A stretch of 64,000 nt of DNA from NCBI RefSeq assembly GCF_000262545.1, contig NZ_JH660659.1, positions 5,240 through 69,239 of the forward strand, read 5' to 3'. Source of the stretch: Prevotella bivia DSM 20514 (lineage in GTDB: Bacteria; Bacteroidota; Bacteroidia; Bacteroidales; Bacteroidaceae). This document shows positions 1 to 8,528 of this stretch, one piece after another (position 1 is the first letter of the stretch; each line of letters opens with the position of its first letter). The translations under genes and the position numbers were made by a program. The notes below the pieces were generated by a model. That model saw only the letters and a list, made by a program, of their open reading frames with translations. It did no database searches and was not told where the DNA came from.

Positions 1-91
1 CTGCCAGACGTATAAGGGTTATTTGTTGGTGTGAAAGTCGGCTAATATTGGATGCTTACGCTGTTTCGGATAATTTTATCCTATCAATAAT

Positions 92-134
92 AAAAAAACG
101 AGGATATGTTTATTAAACATTTCCTCGTTTTTTT
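92..134. terminator. bidirectional intrinsic terminator
   Basis: A long stem runs from an A7 tract through CGAGGA to its complement ending in T7, with ATT near the loop. It can end transcription in both directions, serving rpoD (reading leftward) and any gene ending left of the window. The first 90 bases contain no coding frame I can assign. Confidence 0.8.
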
Positions 135-224
135 ATGCTATCTTGTTATCGCTTCTTACGAAATAATAATCAAAAAGATAGCTTTAACTCTCAGGCGGCT
201 ACTGCTTCTCTCTCAGCAGAAGTA

Positions 225-1097
225 TTAGCCCAAGTATTTCATTAGTACGCGAGCGTTTCCACTTTCGCGGATCTTCTCAATAGCCTTTTCTCGGATTTGG
301 CGCACACGTTCGCGTGTAAGTGCCATTTCGGTTCCGATTTCCTCTAACCCCTTTTCCTGACAACCGATACCAAAACATTCTGTAACGATTTTGATTTCAC
401 GTTCTTTCAAAGTGTTTTGAAGAACAGCACGGAGATCGTCTGACATTGATTCGAAGTCTACACCCTTGTCAGTGCGAGAGTCGTCGCCTGATGAAAGCAT
501 ATCGCTCATAGAGTTGTCGTCATCATCACTAAAAGGAGCGTCGATACTCATGTGGTGATTGTCTGCACTTTGACTTTGGCGAATACGTGCCTCGTCAATA
601 CCAGTCATTTCTGCCAACTCATGGATAGAAGGACGACGGTTGTGCTTTTGGATAAACTCGTTGGTTACTTGGTTAATCTTTGAGATAGCACCCACCTGAT
701 TTAAAGGTAAGCGCACGATACGGCTCTGTTCTGCTATTGCCTGAAGAATGCTTTGGCGAATCCACCACACAGCATAAGAAATAAACTTGAAGCCACGTGT
801 TTCGTCAAACTTCTCGGCGGCTTTCACTAAGCCTATGTTACCCTCATCTATCAAGTCGGTCAATGACAAGCCTTGGTGCTGATACTGTTTAGCTACAGAT
901 ACCACGAAACGTAGATTAGCTTTGATAAGTTTCTCCTTTGCACGCTCGCCCTTACGACCACCTTTATGGATTTCTTGAGCTAATTCTATTTCCTCATCAA
1001 CGGTAATCATGGGTTCTCGACCAATCTCTACTAGATATTTATCGAGTGCTTCACTAGATCGGTTGGTGATACTTTTTGAAATCTTAAGTTGTCTCAT
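225..1097 (-). CDS. rpoD: primary RNA polymerase sigma factor (RpoD, Bacteroidota type)
   Basis: This 290-residue protein directs RNA polymerase to housekeeping promoters. Region 1.2 (near residue 20), region 2 ([10 protein letters not shown] near 110, the -10 recognition helix), region 3 and region 4 ([14 protein letters not shown] near 262) are all present. The long acidic N-terminal region 1.1 of proteobacterial RpoD is missing, which is normal for the short Bacteroidota sigma factor. An acidic stretch (DDDDNSMSD, near 190) links regions 3 and 4. Many promoters in this window fit the TTTG/TAnnTTTG consensus known for this factor. The gene stands alone between two terminators, consistent with its own transcription unit. 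Confidence 0.97.
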   Translation of the reverse strand: MRQLKISKSITNRSSEALDKYLVEIGREPMITVDEEIELAQEIHKGGRKGERAKEKLIKANLRFVVSVAKQYQHQGLSLTDLIDEGNIGLVKAAEKFDETRGFKFISYAVWWIRQSILQAIAEQSRIVRLPLNQVGAISKINQVTNEFIQKHNRRPSIHELAEMTGIDEARIRQSQSADNHHMSIDAPFSDDDDNSMSDMLSSGDDSRTDKGVDFESMSDDLRAVLQNTLKEREIKIVTECFGIGCQEKGLEEIGTEMALTRERVRQIREKAIEKIRESGNARVLMKYLG

Positions 1098-1163
1098 GAA
1101 TTATAATGCCTCCAAAAATAAAATTATACAATCTACCCATTATACGCAAATGGCGTGCAAAGT

Positions 1164-1206
1164 TACGCAAAATAAAGGCTTTATCCTATCGAATAAAGCC
1201 TTTTTA
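1164..1206. terminator. intrinsic terminator
   Basis: The inverted repeat AAAGGCTTTAT / ATAAAGCCTTT is followed by T residues. It lies downstream of the secreted-protein gene at 1252-2175 (leftward) and separates it from rpoD. Confidence 0.75.
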
Positions 1207-1251
1207 TAAAGATTTAACTATAAAATCTATATTTTCTCTGTAGAAAACGGA

Positions 1252-2175
1252 CTATTTGTCTAACAACTTGGTGTTACTTTCTATTTTCACGTTGGTACCC
1301 ATTGCCTTAATAACCCCTTTGGTAGCATAGTCGGTTATCCAGTTGCTTTTATTGATATGAGCAGTTTCTGTCATGTCAAGGTCGATCTTGTCCATACCCA
1401 TTTGCTTAAACTGTGCCCAGTTGCTAAGCACTTGTTGAGCCATCGCATCGTCGCCACCTTGTTCCTTTATTTGGTTTGCAATATATGCTTTAGCATCTTC
1501 TTCGCTCATAGTGGCCTTGCTTGTGCCAACGATAGCAGTAGTGCCAAGCACGGAAGAGATGGTATAGGTAGTTTTTGCTTTTACACCGTTAATATTTCTT
1601 TCTGCAACATCACCCGTTTTGAGGGTCTTACCATATAAGGCATAAATACCAGTTTCTTTGAGGGTCTTAATTAGTTTTTCTTCAGAATATTTTGTTGAAA
1701 GTGCCAAGATGAGCTTTGCCTTAGGTACTTGTTGTTCAAGCTCTGGAGTCTTTTTGTAGAGTTCATCAATCTTTGCTACCGCACCTTTTGAAATCTTTGC
1801 TGCTACATCATTGTAGTTTACAATCTTTATAACCTCACCATCTTTGTTAGTTTGTAACAAGAATGGTGTGTTTTCTAGGTATTGTATAAAGTCGGAAATG
1901 TTTTCAGCAAGATCTTCGTTACCTTCTGGCTTAATGCTAGTACAGAGGTCTTCTAATACGAAACCATCGGCATTAGCTTCTTTTACTGTAATAGTTGATA
2001 AGGCTGTAACCTTAGCTTGTTGTGAGCCTGCACCCATTGGAAGGTCAATTTGCATAGAGGTTACATTCTCATAGTGTGCCACATCGCCTTTCTTAAAGTT
2101 GGGCTTGATGAGGGTTTGTGCATTTGCACAAAGTGATGTTGCTAGGATTGCAACCGATAGAATAAGTTTTTTCAT
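1252..2175 (-). CDS. secreted or periplasmic protein of unknown function
   Basis: The 307-residue product starts with a clear Sec signal peptide (MKKLILSVAILATSLCANAQ, cleavage near residue 20). A longer upstream frame exists, but it places 42 implausible residues before this signal, so 2175 is the chosen start. The mature part is rich in Lys, Thr and Ala, with no transmembrane segment or catalytic motif I recognise. The absence of a lipobox Cys points to a soluble or outer-membrane-associated protein. It lies between proS and rpoD on the same strand and ends at its own terminator. No function assigned. Confidence 0.85.
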   Translation of the reverse strand: MKKLILSVAILATSLCANAQTLIKPNFKKGDVAHYENVTSMQIDLPMGAGSQQAKVTALSTITVKEANADGFVLEDLCTSIKPEGNEDLAENISDFIQYLENTPFLLQTNKDGEVIKIVNYNDVAAKISKGAVAKIDELYKKTPELEQQVPKAKLILALSTKYSEEKLIKTLKETGIYALYGKTLKTGDVAERNINGVKAKTTYTISSVLGTTAIVGTSKATMSEEDAKAYIANQIKEQGGDDAMAQQVLSNWAQFKQMGMDKIDLDMTETAHINKSNWITDYATKGVIKAMGTNVKIESNTKLLDK

Positions 2176-2254
2176 AAACGTTATATATATAGCAGTTAAA
2201 CAAAAATCCGCAGCACAAATTATAAACTTGTGATGCGGATATATTTTAATGATA

Positions 2255-3736
2255 TTAATATGATCTAGCGATAAGAACACGATATTTAGCAGGCTTGCCA
2301 CTTACCATATCGGTGCCAGGTGTCTGTTCAAACATATAAGGCACACATCGTATTGTTGCTTGTGTTTCTTCCTTAATCTTAGCTTCGGTTTCCTCTGTAC
2401 CATCCCAATGGCAAAGGAAGAAGCCGCCGTCCTTAACCTTCTTCTTAAACTCTTCGTAGTCATCACATTCGTAGATGCGAGCATTGCGGAAGTCGAGTGC
2501 TTTCTCAAAGATATTGTCTTGAATATCGTTGAGTAAGTTCTTCACATAGTCGGCAATACCGTCAAAGCTGACGCTTTCCTTTTCCAGCGTATCGCGGCGC
2601 ATTACCTCAATAGTGTTATTCTCTAAATCGCGTCCACCCATAGCCAAACGAACGGGGACTCCCTTTAGCTCATAGTCGGCAAACTTAAAGCCTGGTCGCT
2701 TATTGTCGCTATTGTCAAACTTCACAGTGATGCCAGCCTCACGAAGATCGTCGATTACTGGTTGAAGCTTATCGGTTAGCTGTTGTAACTGTTCTTCACC
2801 CTTGAAGATAGGCACGATGACTACCTGAATAGGAGCAATCTTTGGAGGAAGCACCAAACCATTATCGTCGGAGTGGGTCATGATCAATGCACCTATCAAG
2901 CGGGTGCTAACACCCCATGATGTAGCCCATACATACTCTGGTTTGTTTTCTTTATTTAAGAAAGTAACATCAAAACTCTTTGCAAAGTTCTGACCTAGGA
3001 AGTGAGATGTACCGCTCTGCAACGCCTTACCATCTTGCATCATAGCCTCAATAGTATAAGTGTCAAGCGCACCAGCAAAACGCTCTGTCTCGCTCTTTAC
3101 ACCTTGAATTACAGGCACTGCCAACCATTTCTCAGCAAAATCGGCATACACCTTTAGCATCAATTTAGCTTCCTTTTCTGCTTCTTCCTTAGTGGCGTGA
3201 GCAGTATGCCCCTCTTGCCACAAAAATTCTGATGTGCGAAGGAATGGGCGGGTACGCATTTCCCAGCGCATAACGTTACACCACTGATTACACATCAATG
3301 GGAGATCGCGCCATGAGTGGATCCAGTTCTTATAAGTGTTCCAAATAATAGTTTCACTTGTTGGGCGAATAATCAATTCTTCTTCTAGCTTTGCGCTAGG
3401 GTCTACCTCTACGCCACCACCATTCTCTTTGGTCTTTAATCTATAATGTGTAACTACGGCAGCCTCTTTAGCAAAACCCTCTACATGTTCTGCCTCACGA
3501 GATAAGAAGCTTTTCGGGATTAGTAGGGGGAAGTAAGCATTTTGTACACCAGTAGCCTTAAACATTTTGTCAAGTTGTGCCTGAATATTCTCCCAAATAG
3601 CGTATCCGTAAGGTTTAATTACCATACAGCCACGTACAGCCGATTGCTCTGCCAAGTCAGCTTTCACTACTAAATCGTTGTACCATTGAGAGTAGTTATC
3701 AGCTCTCTTGGTAAGCTCTTTTAGTTCTTTTGCCAT
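2255..3736 (-). CDS. proS: prolyl-tRNA synthetase
   Basis: Charges tRNA-Pro with proline in the cytoplasm. The 493-residue length matches the short eukaryote/archaeal-like ProRS used by Bacteroidota, not the longer E. coli form with an inserted editing domain. Class II motifs are visible: motif 2 in [20 protein letters not shown] (near 150) and the TSETIIW segment near 110. The anticodon-binding domain ([12 protein letters not shown] onward) follows, then a C-terminal domain ending RSY. The start [16 protein letters not shown] was preferred because an upstream extension of 56 residues is low-complexity and covers the promoter region. Confidence 0.97.
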   Translation of the reverse strand: MAKELKELTKRADNYSQWYNDLVVKADLAEQSAVRGCMVIKPYGYAIWENIQAQLDKMFKATGVQNAYFPLLIPKSFLSREAEHVEGFAKEAAVVTHYRLKTKENGGGVEVDPSAKLEEELIIRPTSETIIWNTYKNWIHSWRDLPLMCNQWCNVMRWEMRTRPFLRTSEFLWQEGHTAHATKEEAEKEAKLMLKVYADFAEKWLAVPVIQGVKSETERFAGALDTYTIEAMMQDGKALQSGTSHFLGQNFAKSFDVTFLNKENKPEYVWATSWGVSTRLIGALIMTHSDDNGLVLPPKIAPIQVVIVPIFKGEEQLQQLTDKLQPVIDDLREAGITVKFDNSDNKRPGFKFADYELKGVPVRLAMGGRDLENNTIEVMRRDTLEKESVSFDGIADYVKNLLNDIQDNIFEKALDFRNARIYECDDYEEFKKKVKDGGFFLCHWDGTEETEAKIKEETQATIRCVPYMFEQTPGTDMVSGKPAKYRVLIARSY

Positions 3737-3799
3737 ATTTATTATTAATGTTATTTCTTCATGTTTAGGGGAAATCCTTTTGTTTATAGGCAATTCCCT

Positions 3800-3830
3800 T
3801 TTGAAACATCGAATTATGTTGGTATCTTTG
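3800..3830 (+). promoter_or_regulatory. Bacteroidota-type promoter for the OmpA-like lipoprotein gene
   Basis: TTTG (3800-3803), 19 bases, TATCTTTG (3823-3830). It fits the sigma-ABfr consensus and would give a leader of about 120 bases before the ATG at 3958. A leftward candidate (TAATTTTG on the minus strand at 3834-3841) lies next to it and could serve proS. Confidence 0.65.
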
Positions 3831-3957
3831 TGCAAAATTACAAAAAAATGTTGGCAAACAGATAATCGTACATTAAATTGTTTACCCTTACATAAGGATA
3901 ACAATTAAAGTAGTACAATAATGCTGTAGGATTTGAAAAGACAAAACTATATAAGTT

Positions 3958-4638
3958 ATGAAGAATGTTAAGGTAATAACAGCAGGCTTATGCGTGCTTT
4001 CAGTTGTAAGTTGTAACACAAAACAAGGTACAGGAACATTAATAGGTGCTGGTGGTGGTGCTGTTCTCGGAGGTATCTTAGGTCAGGTAATAGGGCATAA
4101 TGGCAAGAGTACAGCTATTGGAGCAGCTATAGGTAGTGTTATCGGAGCTGGCGCAGGTGCTTTGATAGGTCATCACATGGATAAGGTGGCTCGTGAGGTT
4201 GCATCTCGTGTTCCTAATGCTTCTGTCGAGAAAGTTACTGATGCTAACGGTTTGCAGTGTGTAAAGGTAACTTTCGATTCTGGTATTCTTTTCCCTCTCA
4301 ATAGCTATACTTTGAGCAGTGCTTCCAAGAAAGACCTTTACGAATTTGCTAAGGTGATGAAAGCTAATGCCGATTGCGATGTTGCTATTCAGGGCTATAC
4401 TGATGCTTCAGGTAGCGATAACATCAATTTGCCTTTGTCTCAAAATCGTGCAAATGCTGTTTCTTCTTGCTTGCGTAGCAATGGGGTTTCAGGTCGTCAG
4501 ATCCGTTCGGTAGAAGGCTTAGGTAGTGCTAACCCTATTGAGAATGCTCGTGTAAGTCAGAAAAACCGCCGTGTGGAAGTTTACATGTACGCTTCTGAGG
4601 ATATGATTAATAGTGCAAATAATGGTACTTTGAAATAG
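3958..4638 (+). CDS. OmpA-family lipoprotein with glycine zipper
   Basis: A 226-residue outer-membrane lipoprotein. The signal peptide ends in a lipobox (VVSC, Cys about residue 19). Residues 25-70 form a glycine-zipper region (repeated GAGGG, GAAIGSVIGAGAGALIG) that probably packs in or against the membrane. The C-terminal half is an OmpA peptidoglycan-binding domain: FDSGILFPLNSYTL, QGYTDASG, the NLPLSQNRANAV segment, and NRRVEVYM at the end. It likely anchors the outer membrane to peptidoglycan, like YiaD/Pal-type proteins. It is monocistronic with its own promoter and terminator. Confidence 0.92.
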   Translation: MKNVKVITAGLCVLSVVSCNTKQGTGTLIGAGGGAVLGGILGQVIGHNGKSTAIGAAIGSVIGAGAGALIGHHMDKVAREVASRVPNASVEKVTDANGLQCVKVTFDSGILFPLNSYTLSSASKKDLYEFAKVMKANADCDVAIQGYTDASGSDNINLPLSQNRANAVSSCLRSNGVSGRQIRSVEGLGSANPIENARVSQKNRRVEVYMYASEDMINSANNGTLK

Positions 4639-4685
4639 GTCGTTTTCTAAACAAAAATAAAGGTACTATATACACAAAGGGTATC

Positions 4686-4709
4686 GGGTGTGTCAAAATA
4701 GGCACACCC
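4686..4709 (+). terminator. intrinsic terminator after the OmpA-like gene
   Basis: The stem GGGTGTG / CACACCC is followed by a T-rich tract. It closes the lipoprotein gene and also faces the convergent HTH pseudogene. Confidence 0.65.
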
Positions 4710-4750
4710 TACTTGTTGTTTTAATTATTGCTTTACGAATTGAATAGGCC

Positions 4751-5064
4751 CTAAAATCTTTCATTTGTACCTCTCTTTCTTCTTTTGTTCTTATTAATCC
4801 TCACCATTTCTTCAATGCTTTGATATTTAGGCTTAGAAATTACTTCCATAAGCTCTTTTGCATAGCCCAAGAAACGAACAATTTTGGCAAAACTGCTCAA
4901 AGATACTTCGCCAGTATGCTCGAAACACTGTATACTAGACAGAGGGGCTCCACTTGTAACTGAAAGTTCTTTCTGCGACATGTTTTTTCCAATCGGCGAG
5001 ATCGACAATCATTTGCTAGTCTTTTCTGAATATCTTGACTCGAAATAGGTTCAAATATATACAT
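4751..5064 (-). pseudogene. HipB-like HTH (XRE) regulator, frameshifted in an A tract
   Basis: Reading leftward, an ATG at 5064 opens a frame starting MYIFEPISSQDIQKRLA and continuing RSRRLEK. It then meets an A6 run (near 4984-4989) and goes out of frame. The rest of the protein (NMSQKELSVTSG, then FERTGEVSLSSFAKIVRFLG, and a basic tail) continues in the next frame to 4751. One extra A would join them into about 104 residues with a normal XRE helix-turn-helix of the HipB antitoxin type. Without the fix, only a TTG-started C-terminal piece is open. No HipA kinase gene is adjacent, so it may be an orphan antitoxin relic. A homopolymer sequencing error or slippage are alternatives. Confidence 0.7.
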
Positions 5065-5074
5065 GTTTAGAAAT

Positions 5075-5125
5075 TAACATATTAGTTGTAATATTATATA
5101 ATTGCATTTAGCAATTAATATGTTA
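5075..5125. promoter_or_regulatory. inverted-repeat operator upstream of the HTH gene
   Basis: TAACATATTAGTTG (5075-5088) and CAATTAATATGTTA (5112-5125) are inverted repeats with one mismatch, 23 bases apart. A smaller dyad, ATTGC-N5-GCAAT (5101-5115), lies between and overlaps the right arm. The position directly upstream of the HTH start fits autoregulation by a HipB-like repressor. Confidence 0.5.
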
Positions 5126-5250
5126 GTTTTTACAAAAATACTAATAAGTATAGAAAAGATCAAATACTATCGTTTATATTTGCTAGCTAAATGATATTGC
5201 TTATAAAGTATATGCTAAAAATTCACTACCTTTGTCTTTATAAAAAATAG

Positions 5251-6153
5251 ATGATGGAGCAATATTACAGAGACTTTGGAAGTTGGCTGCGTGAAGAGTT
5301 TCCCTTTAAAGTGCAGAAGATTTCGATAGATGCAGGCTTTACTTGCCCTAATCGCGATGGAAGCATTGGTAGAGGAGGGTGTATCTATTGCGATAACCGA
5401 ACGTTTAATCCGTCGTATTGCTCCGATGATAAGAACTCGGTAACGAGGCAGTTGGAAGAAGGAAAGCGTTTTTTTTCGGGTAAGTATCCTGCTATGAAAT
5501 ACCTTGCTTATTTTCAGGCTTACACTAACACTTATGGCAGTGTACAACACTTGATGAAGCTATACGATGAGGCTTTACAAGTGGAGAATGTGGTAGGACT
5601 GGTTATTGGAACCCGTCCCGACTGTGTGAGCGACGAGCTGTTAGATTATTTTACGCAACTGAATAAGCGCACTTTTCTGCTTGTAGAGTATGGTGTGGAG
5701 AGTTGTAACGATAAAACATTAGCGTTGATTAATCGTGGACACGACTTCGCATGTTCACGCCGTATGATAGAACGCACTGCCGAACGTGGTATTCGTACAG
5801 GTGCACATATAATCTTAGGATTACCGGGCGAGGACAGAACCGAAAGTATTCGACAAGCACCTATTATATCTTCCCTTCCGCTCACCACTTTGAAGATCCA
5901 CCAAATGCAGATTATCCGTGGAACAAAGCTTGCCAAGATGTATAATGAAAATCCGTTTCACCTCTATACTGTAGATGAATACATCGAGTTGATAGCCGAT
6001 TATATTGCTTTGTTGCGCAAAGACTTAGTATTGGAACGCTTTGTGAGTCAGAGTCCAGCCGAGCTGTTGATTGCTCCTAAATGGGGATTGAAAAACTACG
6101 AGTTCATCAATCGACTGCATAATTATCTTAGGAGACATAGTACTCCTTTTTGA
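5251..6153 (+). CDS. TIGR01212 family radical SAM protein (YhcC-like)
   Basis: A 300-residue cytoplasmic iron-sulfur enzyme family of uncertain substrate. The cluster-binding cysteines sit in CPNRDGSIGRGGCIYC near residues 31-46, with the spacing characteristic of this family and of the Elp3-like radical SAM group. Further family features are GTRPDC near 120, VEYGVES near 148 and HIILGLPGED near 188. The start is one of two adjacent ATG codons. It is followed within its last codons by a run of ACATAGTA repeats and then rnpB. The reaction is not assigned from sequence. Confidence 0.9.
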   Translation: MMEQYYRDFGSWLREEFPFKVQKISIDAGFTCPNRDGSIGRGGCIYCDNRTFNPSYCSDDKNSVTRQLEEGKRFFSGKYPAMKYLAYFQAYTNTYGSVQHLMKLYDEALQVENVVGLVIGTRPDCVSDELLDYFTQLNKRTFLLVEYGVESCNDKTLALINRGHDFACSRRMIERTAERGIRTGAHIILGLPGEDRTESIRQAPIISSLPLTTLKIHQMQIIRGTKLAKMYNENPFHLYTVDEYIELIADYIALLRKDLVLERFVSQSPAELLIAPKWGLKNYEFINRLHNYLRRHSTPF

Positions 6154-6225
6154 CATAGTAACATAGTATACAGACATAGTAACATAGTGTCTTGATATAA
6201 GTAACATAGTAAATGGGCATAGTAC
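6135..6225. repeat. cluster of ACATAGTA short repeats
   Basis: The 8-mer ACATAGTA, or a one-base variant, occurs seven times (starting at 6135, 6153, 6161, 6174, 6182, 6204 and 6218). Two pairs are directly adjacent. The last copy is followed by its partial inverse (CTATGTT). The first copy lies inside the end of the radical-SAM gene, and the cluster ends about 75 bases before rnpB. Confidence 0.75.
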
Positions 6226-6303
6226 TATGTTGCTTATGTTTATATCTTTTATTGTTTTGTCTTTGCTTTTCCTTTGTTTTTCCGTAACTTTGCCAACTCA
6301 TAA

Positions 6304-6686
6304 GGCAGTGTTCTGGCTCTGTCGCTGGCATGCTTCGGTGTGCGAGAGGAAAGTCCGGGCAGCATAGGGTATCCTGCTTCCGAAAGTAGAAGCTATTGGT
6401 AACAGTAGATGAAGGTAGAAGAAAAAACCGCCATTCGCAAGGATTGGTAAGGGTGAGAAGGTGGTGTAAGAGACCACCAGCAGTTGGGTGATCAGCTGGC
6501 TGTGCCGTTCAGGAGCTGCAAGTTCATGTAAACCGTTGTTTGAGGGTTGCCCGCCCGAGTCTTAGGACACAACGGAGGGTAGAACGCTAGAGCTATGGAG
6601 CAATTCATAGAGTAGATAAATGACAGGCGGTTTGCACATCGAAAGAGGTGTAAAATACAGAACCCGGCTTATAGGAACACTGTTTT
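6304..6686 (+). ncRNA. rnpB: RNase P RNA component
   Basis: Catalytic RNA that trims tRNA 5' leaders. The conserved class-A signatures are present: GAGGAAAGTCCGGGC near the 5' end, ACAGAACCCGGCTTATAGG near the 3' end, and the AGGGTAGAA-type element. The end stem pairs CAGTGTTC (6306) with GAACACTG (6674), which sets the boundaries. A length of about 380 bases is typical. Exact ends are estimated from this P1 stem. Confidence 0.95.
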
Positions 6687-6704
6687 ACCCCATACGCTTT
6701 GTCT

Positions 6705-6732
6705 CCCTCTACAAGCAAATGCTTGCAGAGGG
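6705..6732 (+). terminator. hairpin downstream of rnpB
   Basis: CCCTCT-a-CAAGC / GCTTG-c-AGAGGG closes on an AAAT loop. The T run after it is weak, so it may be a processing or stabilising hairpin instead of a classical terminator. Confidence 0.5.
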
Positions 6733-6776
6733 ACAGGCGAGAGGAGGGGATTTTTCAATGATAATAGGCGTATATT

Positions 6777-7205
6777 ATGAAAGAATGGCATAACCCTTCT
6801 ACTTTATTAAACGATTTTCAGCATAAGGTAGAAAACAAAATTAAGCGATTAGACGGCACACCCGGTTTCCCTGTTCGCAGTGAAAAGGTGTCGGAAGAAG
6901 AATTGTCCGACTATCTTTTCTACTATCAAGCAGCCTTGGATAGTGGTGGATCGGAGCGCACGCAATATACCATTGCGGGTATTTTAATCGTTCTTCCTAT
7001 CTTGGTTATTTCGGCTATTCCCGATAAAAATCTACCCTTTACGGGGATGCTTAGCGTTATTATGGCTGTGGCAATAGGTTTAGTGCTTTTTGTTATCTAT
7101 CGAATTATTTCCTCTATCATGGTGAAAACCAAAGTGAGAAAAGTAAAATCGGAATATCCAGAGGCAAAGCGTTATGTAGACGAAGTGCTTGCCTTTGATA
7201 AATAA
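6777..7205 (+). CDS. small two-helix membrane protein, unknown function
   Basis: 142 residues. The N-terminal 60 residues are polar, followed by two predicted transmembrane helices (YTIAGILIVLPILVISAI near 69 and MLSVIMAVAIGLVLFVIYRI near 92) and a basic, Lys-rich C-terminus. I recognise no domain. It is followed 17 bases later by the FeoB-associated Cys-rich protein gene on the same strand and may be cotranscribed with it. Confidence 0.75.
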   Translation: MKEWHNPSTLLNDFQHKVENKIKRLDGTPGFPVRSEKVSEEELSDYLFYYQAALDSGGSERTQYTIAGILIVLPILVISAIPDKNLPFTGMLSVIMAVAIGLVLFVIYRIISSIMVKTKVRKVKSEYPEAKRYVDEVLAFDK

Positions 7206-7222
7206 GGTGAAAGGATTATTTT

Positions 7223-7417
7223 ATGTGGCAGTATATTATAATAGGTGCAGTGTTAGGCATTGCGTTCTATTATGCGTTTAAAAAAATCAGAGAAACAATA
7301 GTATCGGCAAACGATCCGTGTGGAGGTTGTAAAGGCTGTGCCATCCATAACAAACTAAAGGAACAGCAAAAATTAGAGGGGCGTTCGAAGCCCATTTGTC
7401 ATAGTGATAACCAATAA
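7223..7417 (+). CDS. FeoB-associated Cys-rich membrane protein
   Basis: A 64-residue protein with one N-terminal transmembrane helix (IIIGAVLGIAFYYAF) and the motif CGGCKGC near residue 33, plus a distal Cys. This matches the small Cys-rich family usually encoded beside ferrous-iron transporter feoB. No feoB is present in this window, so the iron link is from family knowledge only. It lies directly after a membrane protein gene of unknown role. Confidence 0.8.
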   Translation: MWQYIIIGAVLGIAFYYAFKKIRETIVSANDPCGGCKGCAIHNKLKEQQKLEGRSKPICHSDNQ

Positions 7418-7449
7418 CAGCGGCTTTTAGTTAAAAAATATTCGGAATA

Positions 7450-7481
7450 TTTGGTGGAGTAGAAGATAATTACTATCTTTG
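7450..7481 (+). promoter_or_regulatory. promoter of tRNA-Cys
   Basis: TTTG (7450-7453), 20 bases, TATCTTTG (7474-7481). A textbook Bacteroidota promoter placed 18 bases before the tRNA 5' end. Confidence 0.8.
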
Positions 7482-7499
7482 CAACCGCAAAACAGCAAT

Positions 7500-7570
7500 G
7501 GTGCCTGGGCCGGTCGGTTAGGTAACGGTCTGCAAAACCGTGTAGGGCGGTTCGATTCCGCCAGGCACCT
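7500..7570 (+). tRNA. tRNA-Cys (anticodon GCA)
   Basis: A 71-base cloverleaf. The acceptor stem GGTGCCT pairs with AGGCACC. The anticodon stem-loop ACGGT-CTGCAAA-ACCGT carries GCA, and the T arm GGCGG-TTCGATT-CCGCC is intact. CCA is not encoded. Confidence 0.97.
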
Positions 7571-7576
7571 CATAAG

Positions 7577-7606
7577 AAAAGGCTTCTCAAAAGAGAAGCC
7601 TTTTTT
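7577..7606 (+). terminator. intrinsic terminator after tRNA-Cys
   Basis: AAAAGGCTTCTC / GAGAAGCCTTTT is a perfect stem with a T tract. It also serves the convergent FKBP gene. Confidence 0.88.
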
Positions 7607-7624
7607 GCGTTAAGGAGGTTAAAG

Positions 7625-8026
7625 TTACATCACACCGATGAGTTCTACTTCAAAGATGAGTGTAGAGCAAGCTGGTATATTGCCATTGCGCTTGTTGCCA
7701 TATCCTAGCATATAGGGGATATAAATGCGAAAGATGTCACCTTGATGCATGGCTTGAATACCTATTTGGAAACCTTCTATTAGTTCATTAACACGGAAAG
7801 CCTCTGGGTATTCGTTGTCCCAATTGCTATCGAAAACCTCACCTGTAATAAGGCTACCCTTATATTTACAAGTAACAATAGAGCGCGCTGAAGGCGAGAT
7901 TGAGCCTTCTCCTTTCTTGATTATATCAGCCATTACGCCGTCTGCAAGGGCTAAAATGCCTTCTTTCTTCTTTATTTCTTGTAGAAAACGTTTGTTGCGG
8001 AGCTTGTAGTCTTGTTTATTTCCCAT
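7625..8026 (-). CDS. FKBP-type peptidyl-prolyl cis-trans isomerase
   Basis: A 133-residue FKBP domain with no signal peptide, so cytoplasmic. Recognisable family elements are the central strand VTCKYKGSLITGEVFDSNW (near 51), the bulge-forming LIEGFQIGIQAM (near 82), the IPYMLGYGN segment (near 103, family consensus IPPELAYG) and the closing IFEVELIGV. It catalyses proline isomerisation during folding. The N-terminal 30 residues are a charged extension. Some active-site aromatics differ from human FKBP12, so activity may be weak. Confidence 0.9.
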   Translation of the reverse strand: MGNKQDYKLRNKRFLQEIKKKEGILALADGVMADIIKKGEGSISPSARSIVTCKYKGSLITGEVFDSNWDNEYPEAFRVNELIEGFQIGIQAMHQGDIFRIYIPYMLGYGNKRNGNIPACSTLIFEVELIGVM

Positions 8027-8062
8027 ATATTCATATTTATTCTAGGTGCAAAGATACAAAAA

Positions 8063-8100
8063 AAAAGAGGCATATCTGTAGTTAAGGATATGTCTCTTTT
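8063..8100 (-). terminator. intrinsic terminator after trxA
   Basis: AAAAGAGGCATATC / GATATGTCTCTTTT forms a stem with a T run on the minus strand, directly downstream of the thioredoxin gene. Confidence 0.75.
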
Positions 8101-8126
8101 GTTTGGGTTAAAGCTAAGCTATATGC

Positions 8127-8441
8127 TTACAATAATGCTTTAAATTTCTCATCAAGAACAGCCTTTGATGCTGCACCAACAAACTTATCTACTAGCTCAC
8201 CACCCTTGAAGAACAAAATAGTAGGAATGTTGCGAACATTGTAGTCGATTGCTATATCATCGTTTTCCTCAACATCGCACTTACCTACAACGATTTTTCC
8301 GTCGTAATCTTCTGCCAATTCAGAGATGATAGGACCTATCATCTTGCAAGGACCACACCATGTTGCCCATAGGTCTACTACCAATGGCAACTCGCCATTC
8401 TTCAAACTTTCAAAGTTTTCTGATGTAATTTTTACTTCCAT
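8127..8441 (-). CDS. trxA: thioredoxin
   Basis: A 104-residue cytoplasmic disulfide reductase. The redox motif WCGPCKM is near residues 28-34, preceded by VDLWATW. The cis-Pro loop (NIPTILFF) is near 73, and the length is standard. It donates electrons to ribonucleotide reductase and other targets. It lies downstream of dnaE on the same strand, 87 bases away, with its own terminator. Confidence 0.97.
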   Translation of the reverse strand: MEVKITSENFESLKNGELPLVVDLWATWCGPCKMIGPIISELAEDYDGKIVVGKCDVEENDDIAIDYNVRNIPTILFFKGGELVDKFVGAASKAVLDEKFKALL

Positions 8442-8528
8442 CGTTTCTTTTTATTTAAATGTTAATACTATATTTTTCTTTGTTATATTACTCTGTTATC
8501 AAATACTATGCCATAAAGCACAAGCGAT

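Noticed and set aside
4751..5064. Complete HipAB toxin-antitoxin pair
   Set aside because: There is no HipA-like kinase frame on either side. The next gene is the convergent OmpA lipoprotein.
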